Shown: positions 33,892 through 44,434 of the stretch, piece after piece
Layout of the letters: each line of letters begins with the position of its first letter
Numbering within the stretch: position 1 is the first letter of the stretch
Source of the DNA: Fomitopsis serialis
Lineage: Eukaryota; Basidiomycota; Agaricomycetes; Polyporales; Fomitopsidaceae
Length of the DNA stretch: 64,000 nt
NCBI RefSeq assembly: GCF_022376445.1
Contig: NW_025954964.1
Coordinates: 1,054,001 to 1,118,000 of the forward strand
Direction of reading: 5' to 3'
Program-made: the position numbers and the translations under genes
Notes under the pieces: generated by a model
Told to the model about the DNA's origin: nothing
Seen by the model: the letters and a program-made list of their open reading frames with translations, nothing else
The model's database searches: none

Positions 33892-35001
33892 GCTGGCAGG
33901 GAGCGCGGGCTGACCTGGAGCACGGGACGGCCTGAGTAGAGAAGGATATTAATGGAGGAACGGGCAGGCAACGCAAGAAGGAGTACACACCGTCCACGGG
34001 GAACCACCGTCGTCCCAAATTGGATGACAGGGTGAAGAGGAAGCCCGATCGTGGGTGCACTCCCTCTTGGCCTGTCTCCCGTGGTGCCCGCCACGATGTC
34101 ATGCGCCCGTACTGGACTTTCTATGTCTACGAAAAAAGAACGTATCTGCGCCCTCTTGTCATGGCGGCGAAATCATTCTGTTCGCTTCCCATGCGCGATA
34201 GAACCAGGTACAGAATTTGAGCAAACACCGTCGGTCGGGTTTGTGGGCCCTTTAATCCCAGGAGGAAGTCGAATGAGGTAGCGAGCTTTCCGTGACTGTG
34301 AAGATCAGGGACTCGGGGGACATGTCCTGCGCTCGCTCCTCGTTTGGCCATTGATCTTCGGAGACGCTGTAGCCGTACACAAACGCGACTCGCAGCTATG
34401 CGGATGAGGACCGCAGCGCAACCTTGGGTGCTCAGCAACCGGCAAGCTTTTGCCTGTTCCTCTGCGAGGCCACGCAGAGACCTGCTGGGCTGTCCGTACA
34501 AACGATGAACACGGCATCGGCATGTAACGCGCCGTGGTTGACTTACTGGCTCACATATTCCTCACGCTGCCCATGTAGCTCACATTGTCGCACGCATGGC
34601 TTGTGCACAGTGCTCTTGTGGAATCGGTGGCACTCCGCTCGGGGTGTATCTCGGCACCTACTAAGACTTCATTTCATCTACTGCCTATGCTTCCGTACAC
34701 GGGACAGTCACGGGTACGTCCAGAATCTGCGTCGCAGTCACCGCAAGAAGCACACAGACAAATGGGAGGTCGTCATGACTAAGTACATATGTTATGCGCA
34801 AGGAGTGGCCTGAATTTGTCGTGGGCGAAGAATTCTCGAAGCGCCCGTGTTCCTTGCACGCTCGATCAGTCAAAATGAATTTGACGGCCATGACGCTACG
34901 CCCAGGCCGTGCTTCGACGCGACCACCACTCGCGCAGACGGCCTGACTGCGCCGCAGTGAGCTGCTATGTTTCCCGACGCCGACATTCACAGTACATAGA
35001 C
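33892..35001. other. Axis of the inverted duplication, divergent GH16 promoters
   Basis: These 1.1 kb separate the divergent GH16 genes. I see no coding sequence and no clear sequence palindrome at the centre, so the two promoters have diverged or the axis received unrelated DNA. Confidence 0.5.
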
Positions 35002-36360
35002 ATGCCCAATCCCAGACAGCCCTATCCCCTTCTCCTTCTCATCGCCTGCTCTTGCTTCTTCATCCTCTGCGCCTTTCTCTACGTCCGGCCCTACATCGCC
35101 TCTGCAGTCAGTCCGTACAGGCCCGTACATGACCCATACCAGCATGTGTACGCTTCAGGGTTCGCCTGGTTCGTGACTAGGACTGCTCACGTCGATACGC
35201 ACGCAGGACCCGCTACGCACTCGCCGACAAGTATGTAGGCAACGACTTCTTCAACCACTGGATGTGGGAGAGCGTCGACGACCCGACGCACGGCCGCGTC
35301 AACTACATCGACAAGTGGTCAGCCAGGCGCACCAACCTGTCTTTCGGTGCGTATCCGCCATCGCACCAACGTCGTCTCCTCACCGCCTTTTTGTCTACTC
35401 TGCAGCATCCGATACGAAGTTCGTAATGCGCGCAGACCATACGAACCGCGTCCAGCCCAACGCACGCGGGCGTGACAGCATCCGCATTCACTCCAACAAG
35501 GCCTACGGCGACTCGGTCACGATACTCGACGTCTCGCACATGCCCGAGGGCTGCGCGACCTGGCCCGCCTTCTGGTCGCTCAGCCAGGCAGGGCCCTGGC
35601 CCTCCGGCGGCGAGATCGACATCATCGAAGGTCCGTCCCTCTCTCCTCATCCGCCCCCACATCCCCGCTAACCCAACGACCCAGGCGTGAACCTCCAGGT
35701 CGGCAACACCATGTCCCTCCACACGCTCCCCAGCTGCGTGATGCCCGCAGAGCCCGCGCGCGCGCACACCGGCACGGCGCTCTCCACGAACTGCGACACG
35801 CGCGTGAACTACAACCAGGGCTGCGGCGTCGGCGGCCCGCCCGCGTCGTACGGCGCGCAGCTGAACGCGCGCGGGGCGGGTGGTTCGTCATGGCGCGCTC
35901 GAAGGAGGACGGGGTCCGGGGGTGGTTCTGGGGAGGGACGACCCGGGCGTGCCACGGGAGATCAGAGGTGGGGAGGAGACGAGGGAGGTGAGCCCGAGTC
36001 CGGCGTGGGGCCTGCCGGTCGCGCATTTCCCGATGGGGAGGGAGTGCGACTATCAGTCGCATTTCGATGAGCATATGTTCGTGTTTGACCTGACGTTCTG
36101 CGTGAGTACACTTTTCTCCTTCGAGCAGAACCGTCGGACTGATTGAGCGGACTGACGTGCAGGGTGACTGGGCCGGGAACGCATACCCGACGAGCGGGTG
36201 CAGCGGGTCGTGCGTTGATTGTACGTGAATCCCTATCCAAGACGCCTATCGTCCGTGGGTGCTGATCTGGCGCGCTGCAGTGGTCGATAACCACCCGGAA
36301 GCGTTCGTCAACGCGTACTGGGAGGTGAACTCGCTCCGCGTTTACACTCCTGCGTCATGA
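35002..36360 (+). CDS. GH16 laminarinase-like glucanase, copy 2, with N-terminal membrane anchor and two frame breaks
   Basis: Exons 35002-35147, 35207-35346, 35406-35630, 35685-36101, 36163-36220 and 36281-36360 mirror copy 1. The catalytic GGEIDIIEG is intact, as are ATWPAFWSLSQAGPWPSGG and the C-terminal NHPEAFVNAYWEVNSLRVY. Unlike copy 1 the N-terminus lacks a clear cleavage site: after MPNPRQPYP comes a long hydrophobic run (LLLLIACSCFFILCAFLYV) followed by polar sequence, a type II signal anchor. Exon 4 needs one extra base in each of two G runs (35878-35880 and 35930-35933) to stay in frame; phase arithmetic confirms a two-base deficit. The corrected product would have about 355 residues. 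As written, the frame stops at 36068-36070. Confidence 0.78.
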
Positions 36361-36832
36361 GAATGTACTGGCCGCCTTTCCGTGTGCATGGGTTCTAACA
36401 GCGGCATGGACACTGACACTGGTGATATACGATTCACTAAGTTATTTGACACCTCTACCTCTTATATGCCCCACGTCAGCGCCTCACCATATTCCCAGAA
36501 TTCGAATACTCGATTATGATGTTCCGGACAACGTCTTCGACGACCCCCGAATCGCCGCTGATGGTGAGTGTCAATGCGTTTGGGCCACGATAGGCAGTAT
36601 GTTCCAGTCATCACTTCTTCGCACAGCCAGGACCCGCCCTTCGGTGGAGCGAGCCATTTCTTTGAGACGATGCGGTCGATGCTGCTAGTTGTCCCAGCGA
36701 TGTGTCTGGAAGCTTGACGGCCGCAGGATGCCCTGACAGAGACATGATGTTGGCGAGATATCATCCCTGGTCACAACAACACTACCAGGACAGCGACGGA
36801 CAAAGCGCGACAAGTTCCTGCATATGTACTTA

Positions 36833-37812
36833 TCACCAAGGGAGCACATCCCCAGTGTGGCTGTACAGCTTGATCTTTTCCTCCAGCTTGGCCTCCTTGA
36901 TGACCCTCAGCGTGTCCTCTACAGACTGCTGCACCGTGATGGGCCTCCGATCCGGGTCGCGCTTCGCCCACCAGTCTTTGATGCCCGGGCCTGAGCCAGT
37001 CTCCACCCACCCTGGCCGGAGTCGTCAGTGTCGTCAGCGTACTCGCAGTGAAGAGCGCACGCACCAGGGTGAAGGGCGAGCGTCGTGATCCCCTCCTCGT
37101 ACAGGACAGCGGCCCACTTGCGAGCGAGGCTACGGGCCCGGTCGGTGAGAAAAGCGAATGACTGCACGGTGGATCGTACTTACATGTTGAGCCCGGCCTT
37201 CGTGGCCCCATAGGTGATCGCCAGAGTGGCTAGGTTCGGCGCCAGCTCGAGCGAGCCGACGACGGTGCTGACGAGGACGACCTTCTTCGCCGCGCTCTTG
37301 CGCACCAGCGGGAGGAACTGGCGGACAACTTCGATCGGCGCGACAGTGTTCACTCGCAGCTCCTCTTCGAAGAGCTTCAAATCACTGCAGGGCGCGAACA
37401 TCAGTCACGCAACTGCACAACGGTCGATCGTGAACGCCAAACATGGTCTCGAAGCTCGCGCCCTCCTGGAAGCTCACGGCGGCGTTACTGATCAGGTGGT
37501 CTAGTCCGGCAGGCAGGAATTTGGCGGCCTCGTCGGCGGCCGGCGCGATGCTGGCGTAGTCGGAGTAGTCGAGTGTGATGACGGCGAACCGCGCCTTGGG
37601 GTATTCGTTCCCTAGCTTTTTGATGCTTTCAGCCTCGGGATTGCGCACCGCGGCGATCACGAAGTTCTCCGGGTCTTGGAGCTATCGAGCAGCCACAGTC
37701 AGTACAGTGGCCATTCCTCTTTGACCTGCGTGGAAACTGTCACACCCACAAGCTTCGTCACTATGCCAAGGCCGATGCCCCTGCTGGCTCCCGTGACGAG
37801 GTACGAAGGCAT
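36833..37812 (-). CDS. Short-chain dehydrogenase/reductase, sniffer-like, copy 2
   Basis: Exons 37812-37750, 37681-37443, 37384-37184, 37129-37065 and 37011-36833 join in phase to 248 residues, the same length and exon sizes as copy 1 at 31421-32416. TGASRGIG, ISNAAVS (NAG changed to NAA), VVLVSTVVGS and YGATKAGLN are present, so nucleotide binding and the YxxxK pair are kept. Copy 1 has serine-serine where this copy has serine-threonine at the catalytic serine position, and the residues before SGPGIKDWW differ, so substrate preference may have shifted. It converges with GH16-2, as copy 1 does with GH16-1. The frame is intact throughout, in contrast to its GH16 neighbour. Confidence 0.88.
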
Positions 37813-39362
37813 GCTGCGAGATTTCGGTCGGTTTGCTAGCTAGTCGACGGATGTTCTGTGAGTACTGTCCTCCCTGGACCACCGGTCCTTCTCTTATACA
37901 CTGGTCCTCCAATCCATCTCATATGGCCATCACGATGACCGTTGGGCAGGATGAGAGGGATGCACGATCGCTTCGCACCCAGTCATTGTCCGACTCGCTC
38001 GGGAATTGGGCTCGAAGTGCTATGTCGAGGGCTCGTCCGAATCTGTGGTCGGTCGAATTCATCCTCCGTGTCAGCGCCCAGTATATCAATAAAAGTTCTG
38101 CGTCTTACAAGTCCGTATTACACCTTCATGAAAATCATTGGTCGCACGCATCCCACCAGGCGGATGCACCATTGAACTCCTGATGTGAAGTCAGTAAGCA
38201 AACAGCCTGAAACGATGGCCACATAGGGCCCACCTTCTGTAATTTGACCGATGCTTGCCCGAATGTTGCCCGAATGTTGACTGTACGTTCGTCATTCGGA
38301 ACACGCCTACGCGAGTGAGTGCGGTACGATGTCCAGCTCTTCCGACCAACCTCCGGCCACTGGAGAAGGAGTACCGGTTGCCTCGGGATATGCGACTCCA
38401 TAAGAACTGTATGAAGGATCACAACGCAGTCCCTCACCGACCTGGCCTATCATTCCGCCGCAAGTGCCAGTTGGAACTTGCTGGCAGTCGTGTCTTGATG
38501 CATGATTATATGCGACACCAGGTTCGCTCTCAGAAATCACATCGTGTAGTCCGACATCTGCGACTCGGACATCCCCAGAGATAGCGCAAACACCCTGTCT
38601 GATGCCGTGTACACACACTGAGATGCATGTCAGTTGAGGTCTCAATAGTACTATACAAGGGAAACGCACCTTAAATTGGAGAACGAAACGGCCAATGTTT
38701 TTTGTGAGGGCGGGTCCGGACTCCGGAGTGTGCACGAGACGAGCCATGCTGCACGCCCGTTGATGTTCTAAGTTATTCTAGACTCGATGATTCAAAGAAT
38801 CAGTCAACGCCTGGCTAGACACATCACTCGAAATATGCATGTCTTTGTACTCTGCCGCAGTCAACGCATGCTTTGCCATCTGGAACGCCTTCTGCAGTGG
38901 CAGATCTGCCTGAACGTCATAAGTGTTCGAGGGCATGCAGCCTCTCGTTCCACCCCCTGGGGACCATGGAGGGATCCTTTATCCAGTGCTAGTTTTCAGG
39001 AAGGTCTTCAGCCTCTCTTCAACGAGACTACCCCGGCCTTCGAATTCGCTTCATGTCGTTTCATCAATTTGGACATCAATTGGTTCATGCAAAACGTTGA
39101 GTACCGGTAGCATGGAACACCACCCACCCTCATTTGCCAACTGTACACGCTAGCTTTGGCTGGCCAGAAGTCCTATGTTGCGGATGATCACCGCAGGTAA
39201 TGATCTGACGCTCAGTCAGGGATCGTGCCGCTGCTCGATCTGGAGGATCACTGCAGCATTGCGCGTCAGATATCAGTCGACCTGGAAATTCCATTATACC
39301 CGGTATGATATAGATGAGCAAAGAACTCTAGCATTACCGTGTTCAACTCGACTCTAGCTAAC
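37813..39362. other. Intergenic stretch of 1.5 kb
   Basis: The left part (to about 38450) is flank of the inverted duplication and holds the SDR2 promoter. The remainder shows no recognisable gene. Confidence 0.5.
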
Positions 39363-41444
39363 TTAATCCTCAGACGACTTCGGGGCTGCCGGCGGGGTAC
39401 CCGTCACACCCTTCATGAACTCCCCACGCAGCGTCGTTATAACCTTCGTGCGTGGGACCGCTTTGCGGTATTTGGCGCCCTCGGGCTCATCCTGCTCTCC
39501 GCCCGAGTCGATGAACCGCTGGAGGGCCTCCGACACTTCATACCCGCACTCGAGCATCTCCTCTAACGCGAGCTTGTACCGTGTGTCGCCGAGCTTGACG
39601 CACTTGCGGATCAGCGCGACGTACACGGAGCGCGGGGGGAGATGACCCTCTGCCTTCATCTCCTCGAGGTAGAAGAAAGCGTCCTCGTAGTTCGCCTGCG
39701 TGAGGCAGAGCGCGACGAGCCGTTCGTACGTGCGCACATCCGCGCGCACACGCGCCTCCTTCATCTCTGAGAGTAGCTTGTCGCCAAGCTGACGGTGCCG
39801 CGCGGCGATGCAGCCTGCGAAGAGGAGGTTGTACGTGTCCACGTCCGGCGATAAGCTGAGCGAACCCGCGGCTTTGTACGTGCCCACCGCGCGCTGCAAG
39901 TCGCCGAGCATGACCGACGCGCGTACGATCACGTTCAGTGCGCTGATGTCTATCTTGCGGCCCTCCTCATGCAGCGCCTCCAGGCAGCCCCACGCGGTGT
40001 CAACCGCGTCCGTGTTGGTCGAGACTGCGTTCGATATGGGGAGCGTGGTCTCTGGTAGCGGGATGATATGGTGGCTGCGCATCATTTCGAGCATGGCGAG
40101 GGCATCCTTGATCCGCTTCTCTTTGCAGAGCGCCTCGATCACTGGGGCGAAGTGGTGTTCTTGCCAGATGACGCCGATCCGGCCGAGGACGCGGAACGCA
40201 TCAAGAGCGAGCGCGGAGAGACCGTGGCGGCCGGCAGTGTGCAGGACCTGAACGCAGAGACCCTCGTCGGGTAATATGTTGAGCTCGTGTACGACCTTTT
40301 GCCATGTCCGCAAGACACCTTCCTCCTAGGGAGAACGTCAGATCTTGATTGTCCATGACCTTGTATGCGACTGACCCATAATGACTCGGCACACGTGAGA
40401 AGGCAGTCTACCCAGACGTCAGCTTCCAGCCGTCGTATCGACGATTCTTCAAATGAATCCGCCAGGTCGAGGGCAAGCCGAGGAAGACTGAGTGCAGCGG
40501 CAGTCTTGATGACCGCTTGTGCAGTTCTTAGGGTGGGCGACAGACCGGCAGCATTCATTTGTGCTAGACTTTGCAAGGCGAGCTCTAGCTGCTGCGCTGA
40601 GAGGTAGCGCAGTATGAGGATCTCATAGGTAGCTTCATTTGGCTTGATGCCGCGGTCCTGCATTGTCTTGACAAGCTTGAGGAGGGCCGACGACGGCTGA
40701 TATCGATTGGCCTGCGCAGACCGTAAGTAACCCCGTCAGCGCCGTCCGCAAGTGACTTCACCTCACATGAAGCATTTTGTGAAAAATTTGCAGGGTGGGC
40801 TGTATACCGACGGCGAGCATATCGTCAAACGTTGCCTGCGCCTCTCGTGCGGAACCGACATCTGCGCACGCCGTCATGATTTGCGCGTACGTGGTAATAT
40901 CAGGCGCGACGCCGCGACGTTTCATGGTCAAGCAAAGTCTGAAAGCCTTGCCCCAATTTTGCTGTTCGACCGCGTGTGCAATTTGCATATTGAAGCGAGC
41001 AAGTGGTGTACCCTCTGCACGCCGGAAGCGGGGGTCGGGCTGGAAGGCGTAGGGGCCATGCCTCAGACCGCCATTGTTCGTGCTAGCCTGCGCAGTAGCG
41101 GCATTCCTCTGCTGCTGTACGCCTACCCGGGCAATGTGAGACACAGTTGTGAGACAGACAGCATACGTATACGCACCTGCGGGGCCCGACGACGAGGCAT
41201 GCGCATTGCACACCTCTAGTATGCTCCGTGAGGCCTGGCGCTGTGTTGTTTTCAGCGCATGTCTTGACGAGGAGGCGAGCATGTTCGGCCAGCGGTCACT
41301 AGCACCGGCCAAGCGCAGACCGACTTTTCGTCCGCGCGCGAACGCCCGGCTCTGCCACGGACGATGCCGAAGCGCGTTGTTACATTTCGGGGTCCGCTCA
41401 AGTCCGCTGTATGGAAAGTCGCACGCCCGCAACGCTGTCTGCAT
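39363..41444 (-). CDS. Pentatricopeptide-repeat protein, probably mitochondrial
   Basis: Exons 41444-40767, 40711-40376 and 40325-39363 join in phase to 658 residues from the ATG at 41444. The N-terminus is rich in Arg, Ala and Ser with few acidic residues, as in a mitochondrial presequence. PPR motifs recur: ITTYAQIMTACADVGSAREA, EATYEILILRYLSAQQLELA, VDTYNLLFAGCIAARHRQLG, VRTYERLVALCLTQANYEDA and RSVYVALIRKCVKLG. PPR proteins bind organelle RNA and support its processing, stability or translation. A 54 bp stretch at about 41182-41129 with good splice ends and no stop may be another intron, which would remove 18 residues. The gene is divergent from RAD21 with only 106 bp between start codons. 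Confidence 0.82.
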
Positions 41445-41550
41445 AGCCGCGTACGGTCGGAGTCCCAACACGCGTTGTCTCGAACCGCTCCCCTGCCACA
41501 GGCGCGACTCTGCGCGACCCCTTTACCTGTCTTCTTGGATACCCTACATC

Positions 41551-43935
41551 ATGGTGAGTGAGAAGACCTTTGCAACGCTTGGCTTCATGTACTGACCTGC
41601 TGCAGTTCTACTCCGAGGCAATCCTGTCCCGGCGGGGGCCGCTAGCGAAAGTATGGCTTGCAGCACATATGGAGCGGAAGCTCTCCAAGACGCAGACGCT
41701 GCAGACAGACATTGAGCAGTCAGTCGGTATGTCCACCCATGCGTTGTTCCTTTCCGGAATGATATGTGCTCATACCGTGGTGCTGCAGACGCAATTATGG
41801 GTCAGGAGGTGGAGGTCATGGCCCTCCGGCTCAGTGGTCAGTTGCTGCTCGGTGTGGTTCGCATATACAGTAGGAAAGCCAAGTATCTCTTGGATGACTG
41901 TAACGAAGCATTGCTAAAGATCAAGATGGTGCGTTACGATTGCTTCTGTGGCCGCTGCTTCTCACCCAAGGCCCCAGGCATTCCGACCAGGAATTGTAGA
42001 CATGACGGAGGATCAACTCGCCGTCAACCGCAACGCAATCACACTTCAGGGCAACCAGCTTGATCTGGATGCCCTCATACCAGATATCAACTGGGACATG
42101 GACTTTGACGACCAGATTGTCCAGCCCGGAGGTCAACATATCGCCAAGGTCGCCGACATCACACTGGCCAATGCAGAGGACTACCAGTTCGATTTTGATG
42201 ACCCAGGATATGGCTTTGATCTCGGGCCTTCCGACGGCATCGGTTCGCAGGATTACGAGCCGCTGGGAATCGACTTCGGCGAGGGCACGGGCGATGTTGA
42301 GGAGAGGCGGTCGGAGGCAGAGGACGATAGCATGAGTGTTGGTGTCGGGCGAGATGCGGCACAATCAGTTGGCGGACGAGAGTCGCTGGACGCACAATTC
42401 TTCGGCAGGCCAGGTGCGGACATTGATTTGGCCTCGGTCCGGAGCAGAGAAGCATCCGCACGCCCATTTGACGACATCGACTTGGACTTCGGGGGCGATA
42501 TCGACCTCGGAATCAGCTTCGACCCTATGCCCCTACCTGCCCCTGAACCTATGCAGATTGACGATCAGGCGTTGACACCGCAAACGCCGCGTCTCACGCC
42601 GTCGAGAGCCTGTGAGTACTACTTCTATTTATCTTGATGTGGAATGTTATTCTGACATCCCGGCAGCATCACCCCTCACAGAGCCACCACAGACCCCTCC
42701 GCCAGGGGTCGAGCTGACACCGAGAGTAGAAGTTCCGGAAGCAGGCAAGGCGCCACGGAAAAAGAAGGAGAAGAAGCAAATTATCGACGCTGTTACCGAG
42801 CTCGCAGAGGGTCCCGGCGCGCGCGTGGGGCGCGGACGCGGAGCGGCCGTCGGGTCACAGCAAGTAGATGTAAGCGGCATCGTCACGGAGCACCATTACC
42901 TACCCGGCTCCTCCGTAGTTATGCGCCTGCTCGAGATTCGCGAAGACCCCGTCGCGCACTTCTTGCCGACAAGGACGACCGCCGCGGGCACGTTCTTTTG
43001 CGCAGCGCCTCCGGGTCTCACTCCTGAGCTGGCGGAGATGTTCATGCGCCCCGTAGAGAGCCTCTCAGCACCAAAGCGTCGCGGCGAGCAAGCGGAGCGA
43101 CCTCCAAGCAAGAGGGCGAGGGTCGAGGGTACTCCTGCTGCGGAGGAGGAAGTCGAGCAGGCTCGTCGGGCAAGCGTAGCACCAAGCGTGGCTCTCGGCA
43201 GCGACGTCCTCGGACGGCCGAGCGTCGCACCCGGGGACCTGGAGTTCGACAATACGGGCGGCATCGAGGACTTCCAACTGCCTGAGTTTCAAATGGATAC
43301 TGGCGCGGAGATGCTACCGGAGGTGGGCCGCGAGAGGTCCGCTGTGCCGTCAGAGTTGTCTCGGCTGTCGACACCACCGCCCGATGCGCCTGTGGAGGAG
43401 GGCGAGGAATCGTACGCGGACGTGACGTGCCCGATTGCGATCTTCGACGATCGGACCTCGCAGCAGAGCCAGTCGGACAGTCAAGCTGGTGCGAGTGATG
43501 ATGGGAATGGATACAGCAAGAACACTGTCAAGGCATTGACTGTCATCCGTAAGGAGTTGCAGCCCATTCCGGGTCAGGAGCAGGAGAAGGCTATGAGCTT
43601 TAGACAGATGTCGCAGAAGGTGTGTAGTGGATGTCCAATTGTTTCTCCTTTAGCTCACCTGTTTTGCGTAGGCGAGCCGCCGTGCTGCATCTTCATTTTT
43701 CTTCGAGTTGCTTGTATTGGGCACTCGGGACTGTGTGAAGCTCTCGCAGGCTGCGCCATTCGAGAACATCGAGGTGCGGGCAAAGGACAAGCTCTGGGAG
43801 CGTCAGCGGCATGGATCTGTCGCGCCCTCTATGGTATCCGGCCTCCGCCAATCTTCCGCCGCACCGTCTATGGCTGCGTCGCCGAGAAGACAGGCCTCTG
43901 TCGCCCCTTCCATCGCATCGGCGTTCGGCCTATGA
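41551..43935 (+). CDS. RAD21: Cohesin kleisin subunit RAD21/SCC1
   Basis: Six exons (41551-41553, 41606-41726, 41789-41928, 41978-42611, 42667-43619, 43672-43935) join in phase to 704 residues. The N-terminal Rad21/Rec8 domain is clear: [20 protein letters not shown], then [20 protein letters not shown], which bind the Smc3 head. The next segment [13 protein letters not shown] and the acidic centre are typical, and the C-terminal winged-helix that binds the Smc1 head is [19 protein letters not shown] followed by an alanine/serine-rich tail. Kleisin closes the cohesin ring around sister chromatids and is cut by separase; a clear ExxR separase site was not assigned. The first coding exon is the start codon alone. 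Confidence 0.92.
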
Positions 43936-44434
43936 TGTGGATATTCCCATTGACTTTTCTATACTCACTAACGTTATTTCTCTTGATTTCTATCGATATA
44001 TTTCCTCGCTTTACTCTTGCGTATCGTTATGTTATACTGATACGACCTTTCACGACCTCAATCAAGTACTTGTATCTCTTGTAGTCTCGAACCATAGTCG
44101 GTGTCGCAGCTTGTCGCTTGTTCTGCCTATCAGTGTATTTTGGCAATGAATCTAGCTAGATAGCATTTCTGTCGGTCTCAGACTGCACATCCCCGACTCC
44201 GACCGGAGGGAGAGAGGAGGGCTTTGTCCACCGTAATTTGGCCAGAGTTATGTACACTCTGCAGGTGCGATTGTGATGCCACTTTCGCGTCTGTCACACG
44301 TGATCGTGACGCGTTCACAAGACGCGTCTCGAGTTCAACTTCGACTTGACCGCCATCGACGCACGATAGCACGACCATCTCACGTCCGACCACGGACCCA
44401 AAGCAACACGAATAACAACAACGGTGATATCACA
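43936..44434. other. Intergenic stretch between RAD21 and the HMMR-like gene
   Basis: This 499 bp stretch is AT-richer just after RAD21, as expected for a 3' untranslated region, followed by the next promoter. No gene is seen. Confidence 0.5.

Larger units (their letters stand above)
35002..38450 (-). repeat. Right arm of the inverted duplication (GH16-SDR)
   Basis: Mirror copy of 30808-33891, holding GH16-2 on plus and SDR2 on minus plus flank. Homology can be followed by eye to about 38450, where the complement of GGTCGGTGAGGG matches GCTCGGTGAGGG near 30810. The arm contains a local duplication of GCCCGAATGTT near 38256-38279. Confidence 0.8.

Noticed and set aside
32988..34094. 368-codon minus-strand frame over GH16 copy 1
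   Set aside because: Arg/Pro-rich out-of-frame translation; the GH16 frame with the catalytic motif and splice sites explains the region.
33892..35001. A perfect palindrome at the axis of the inverted duplication
   Set aside because: I could not find matching complementary sequence across the centre, so the arms are described as separated rather than as one continuous palindrome.
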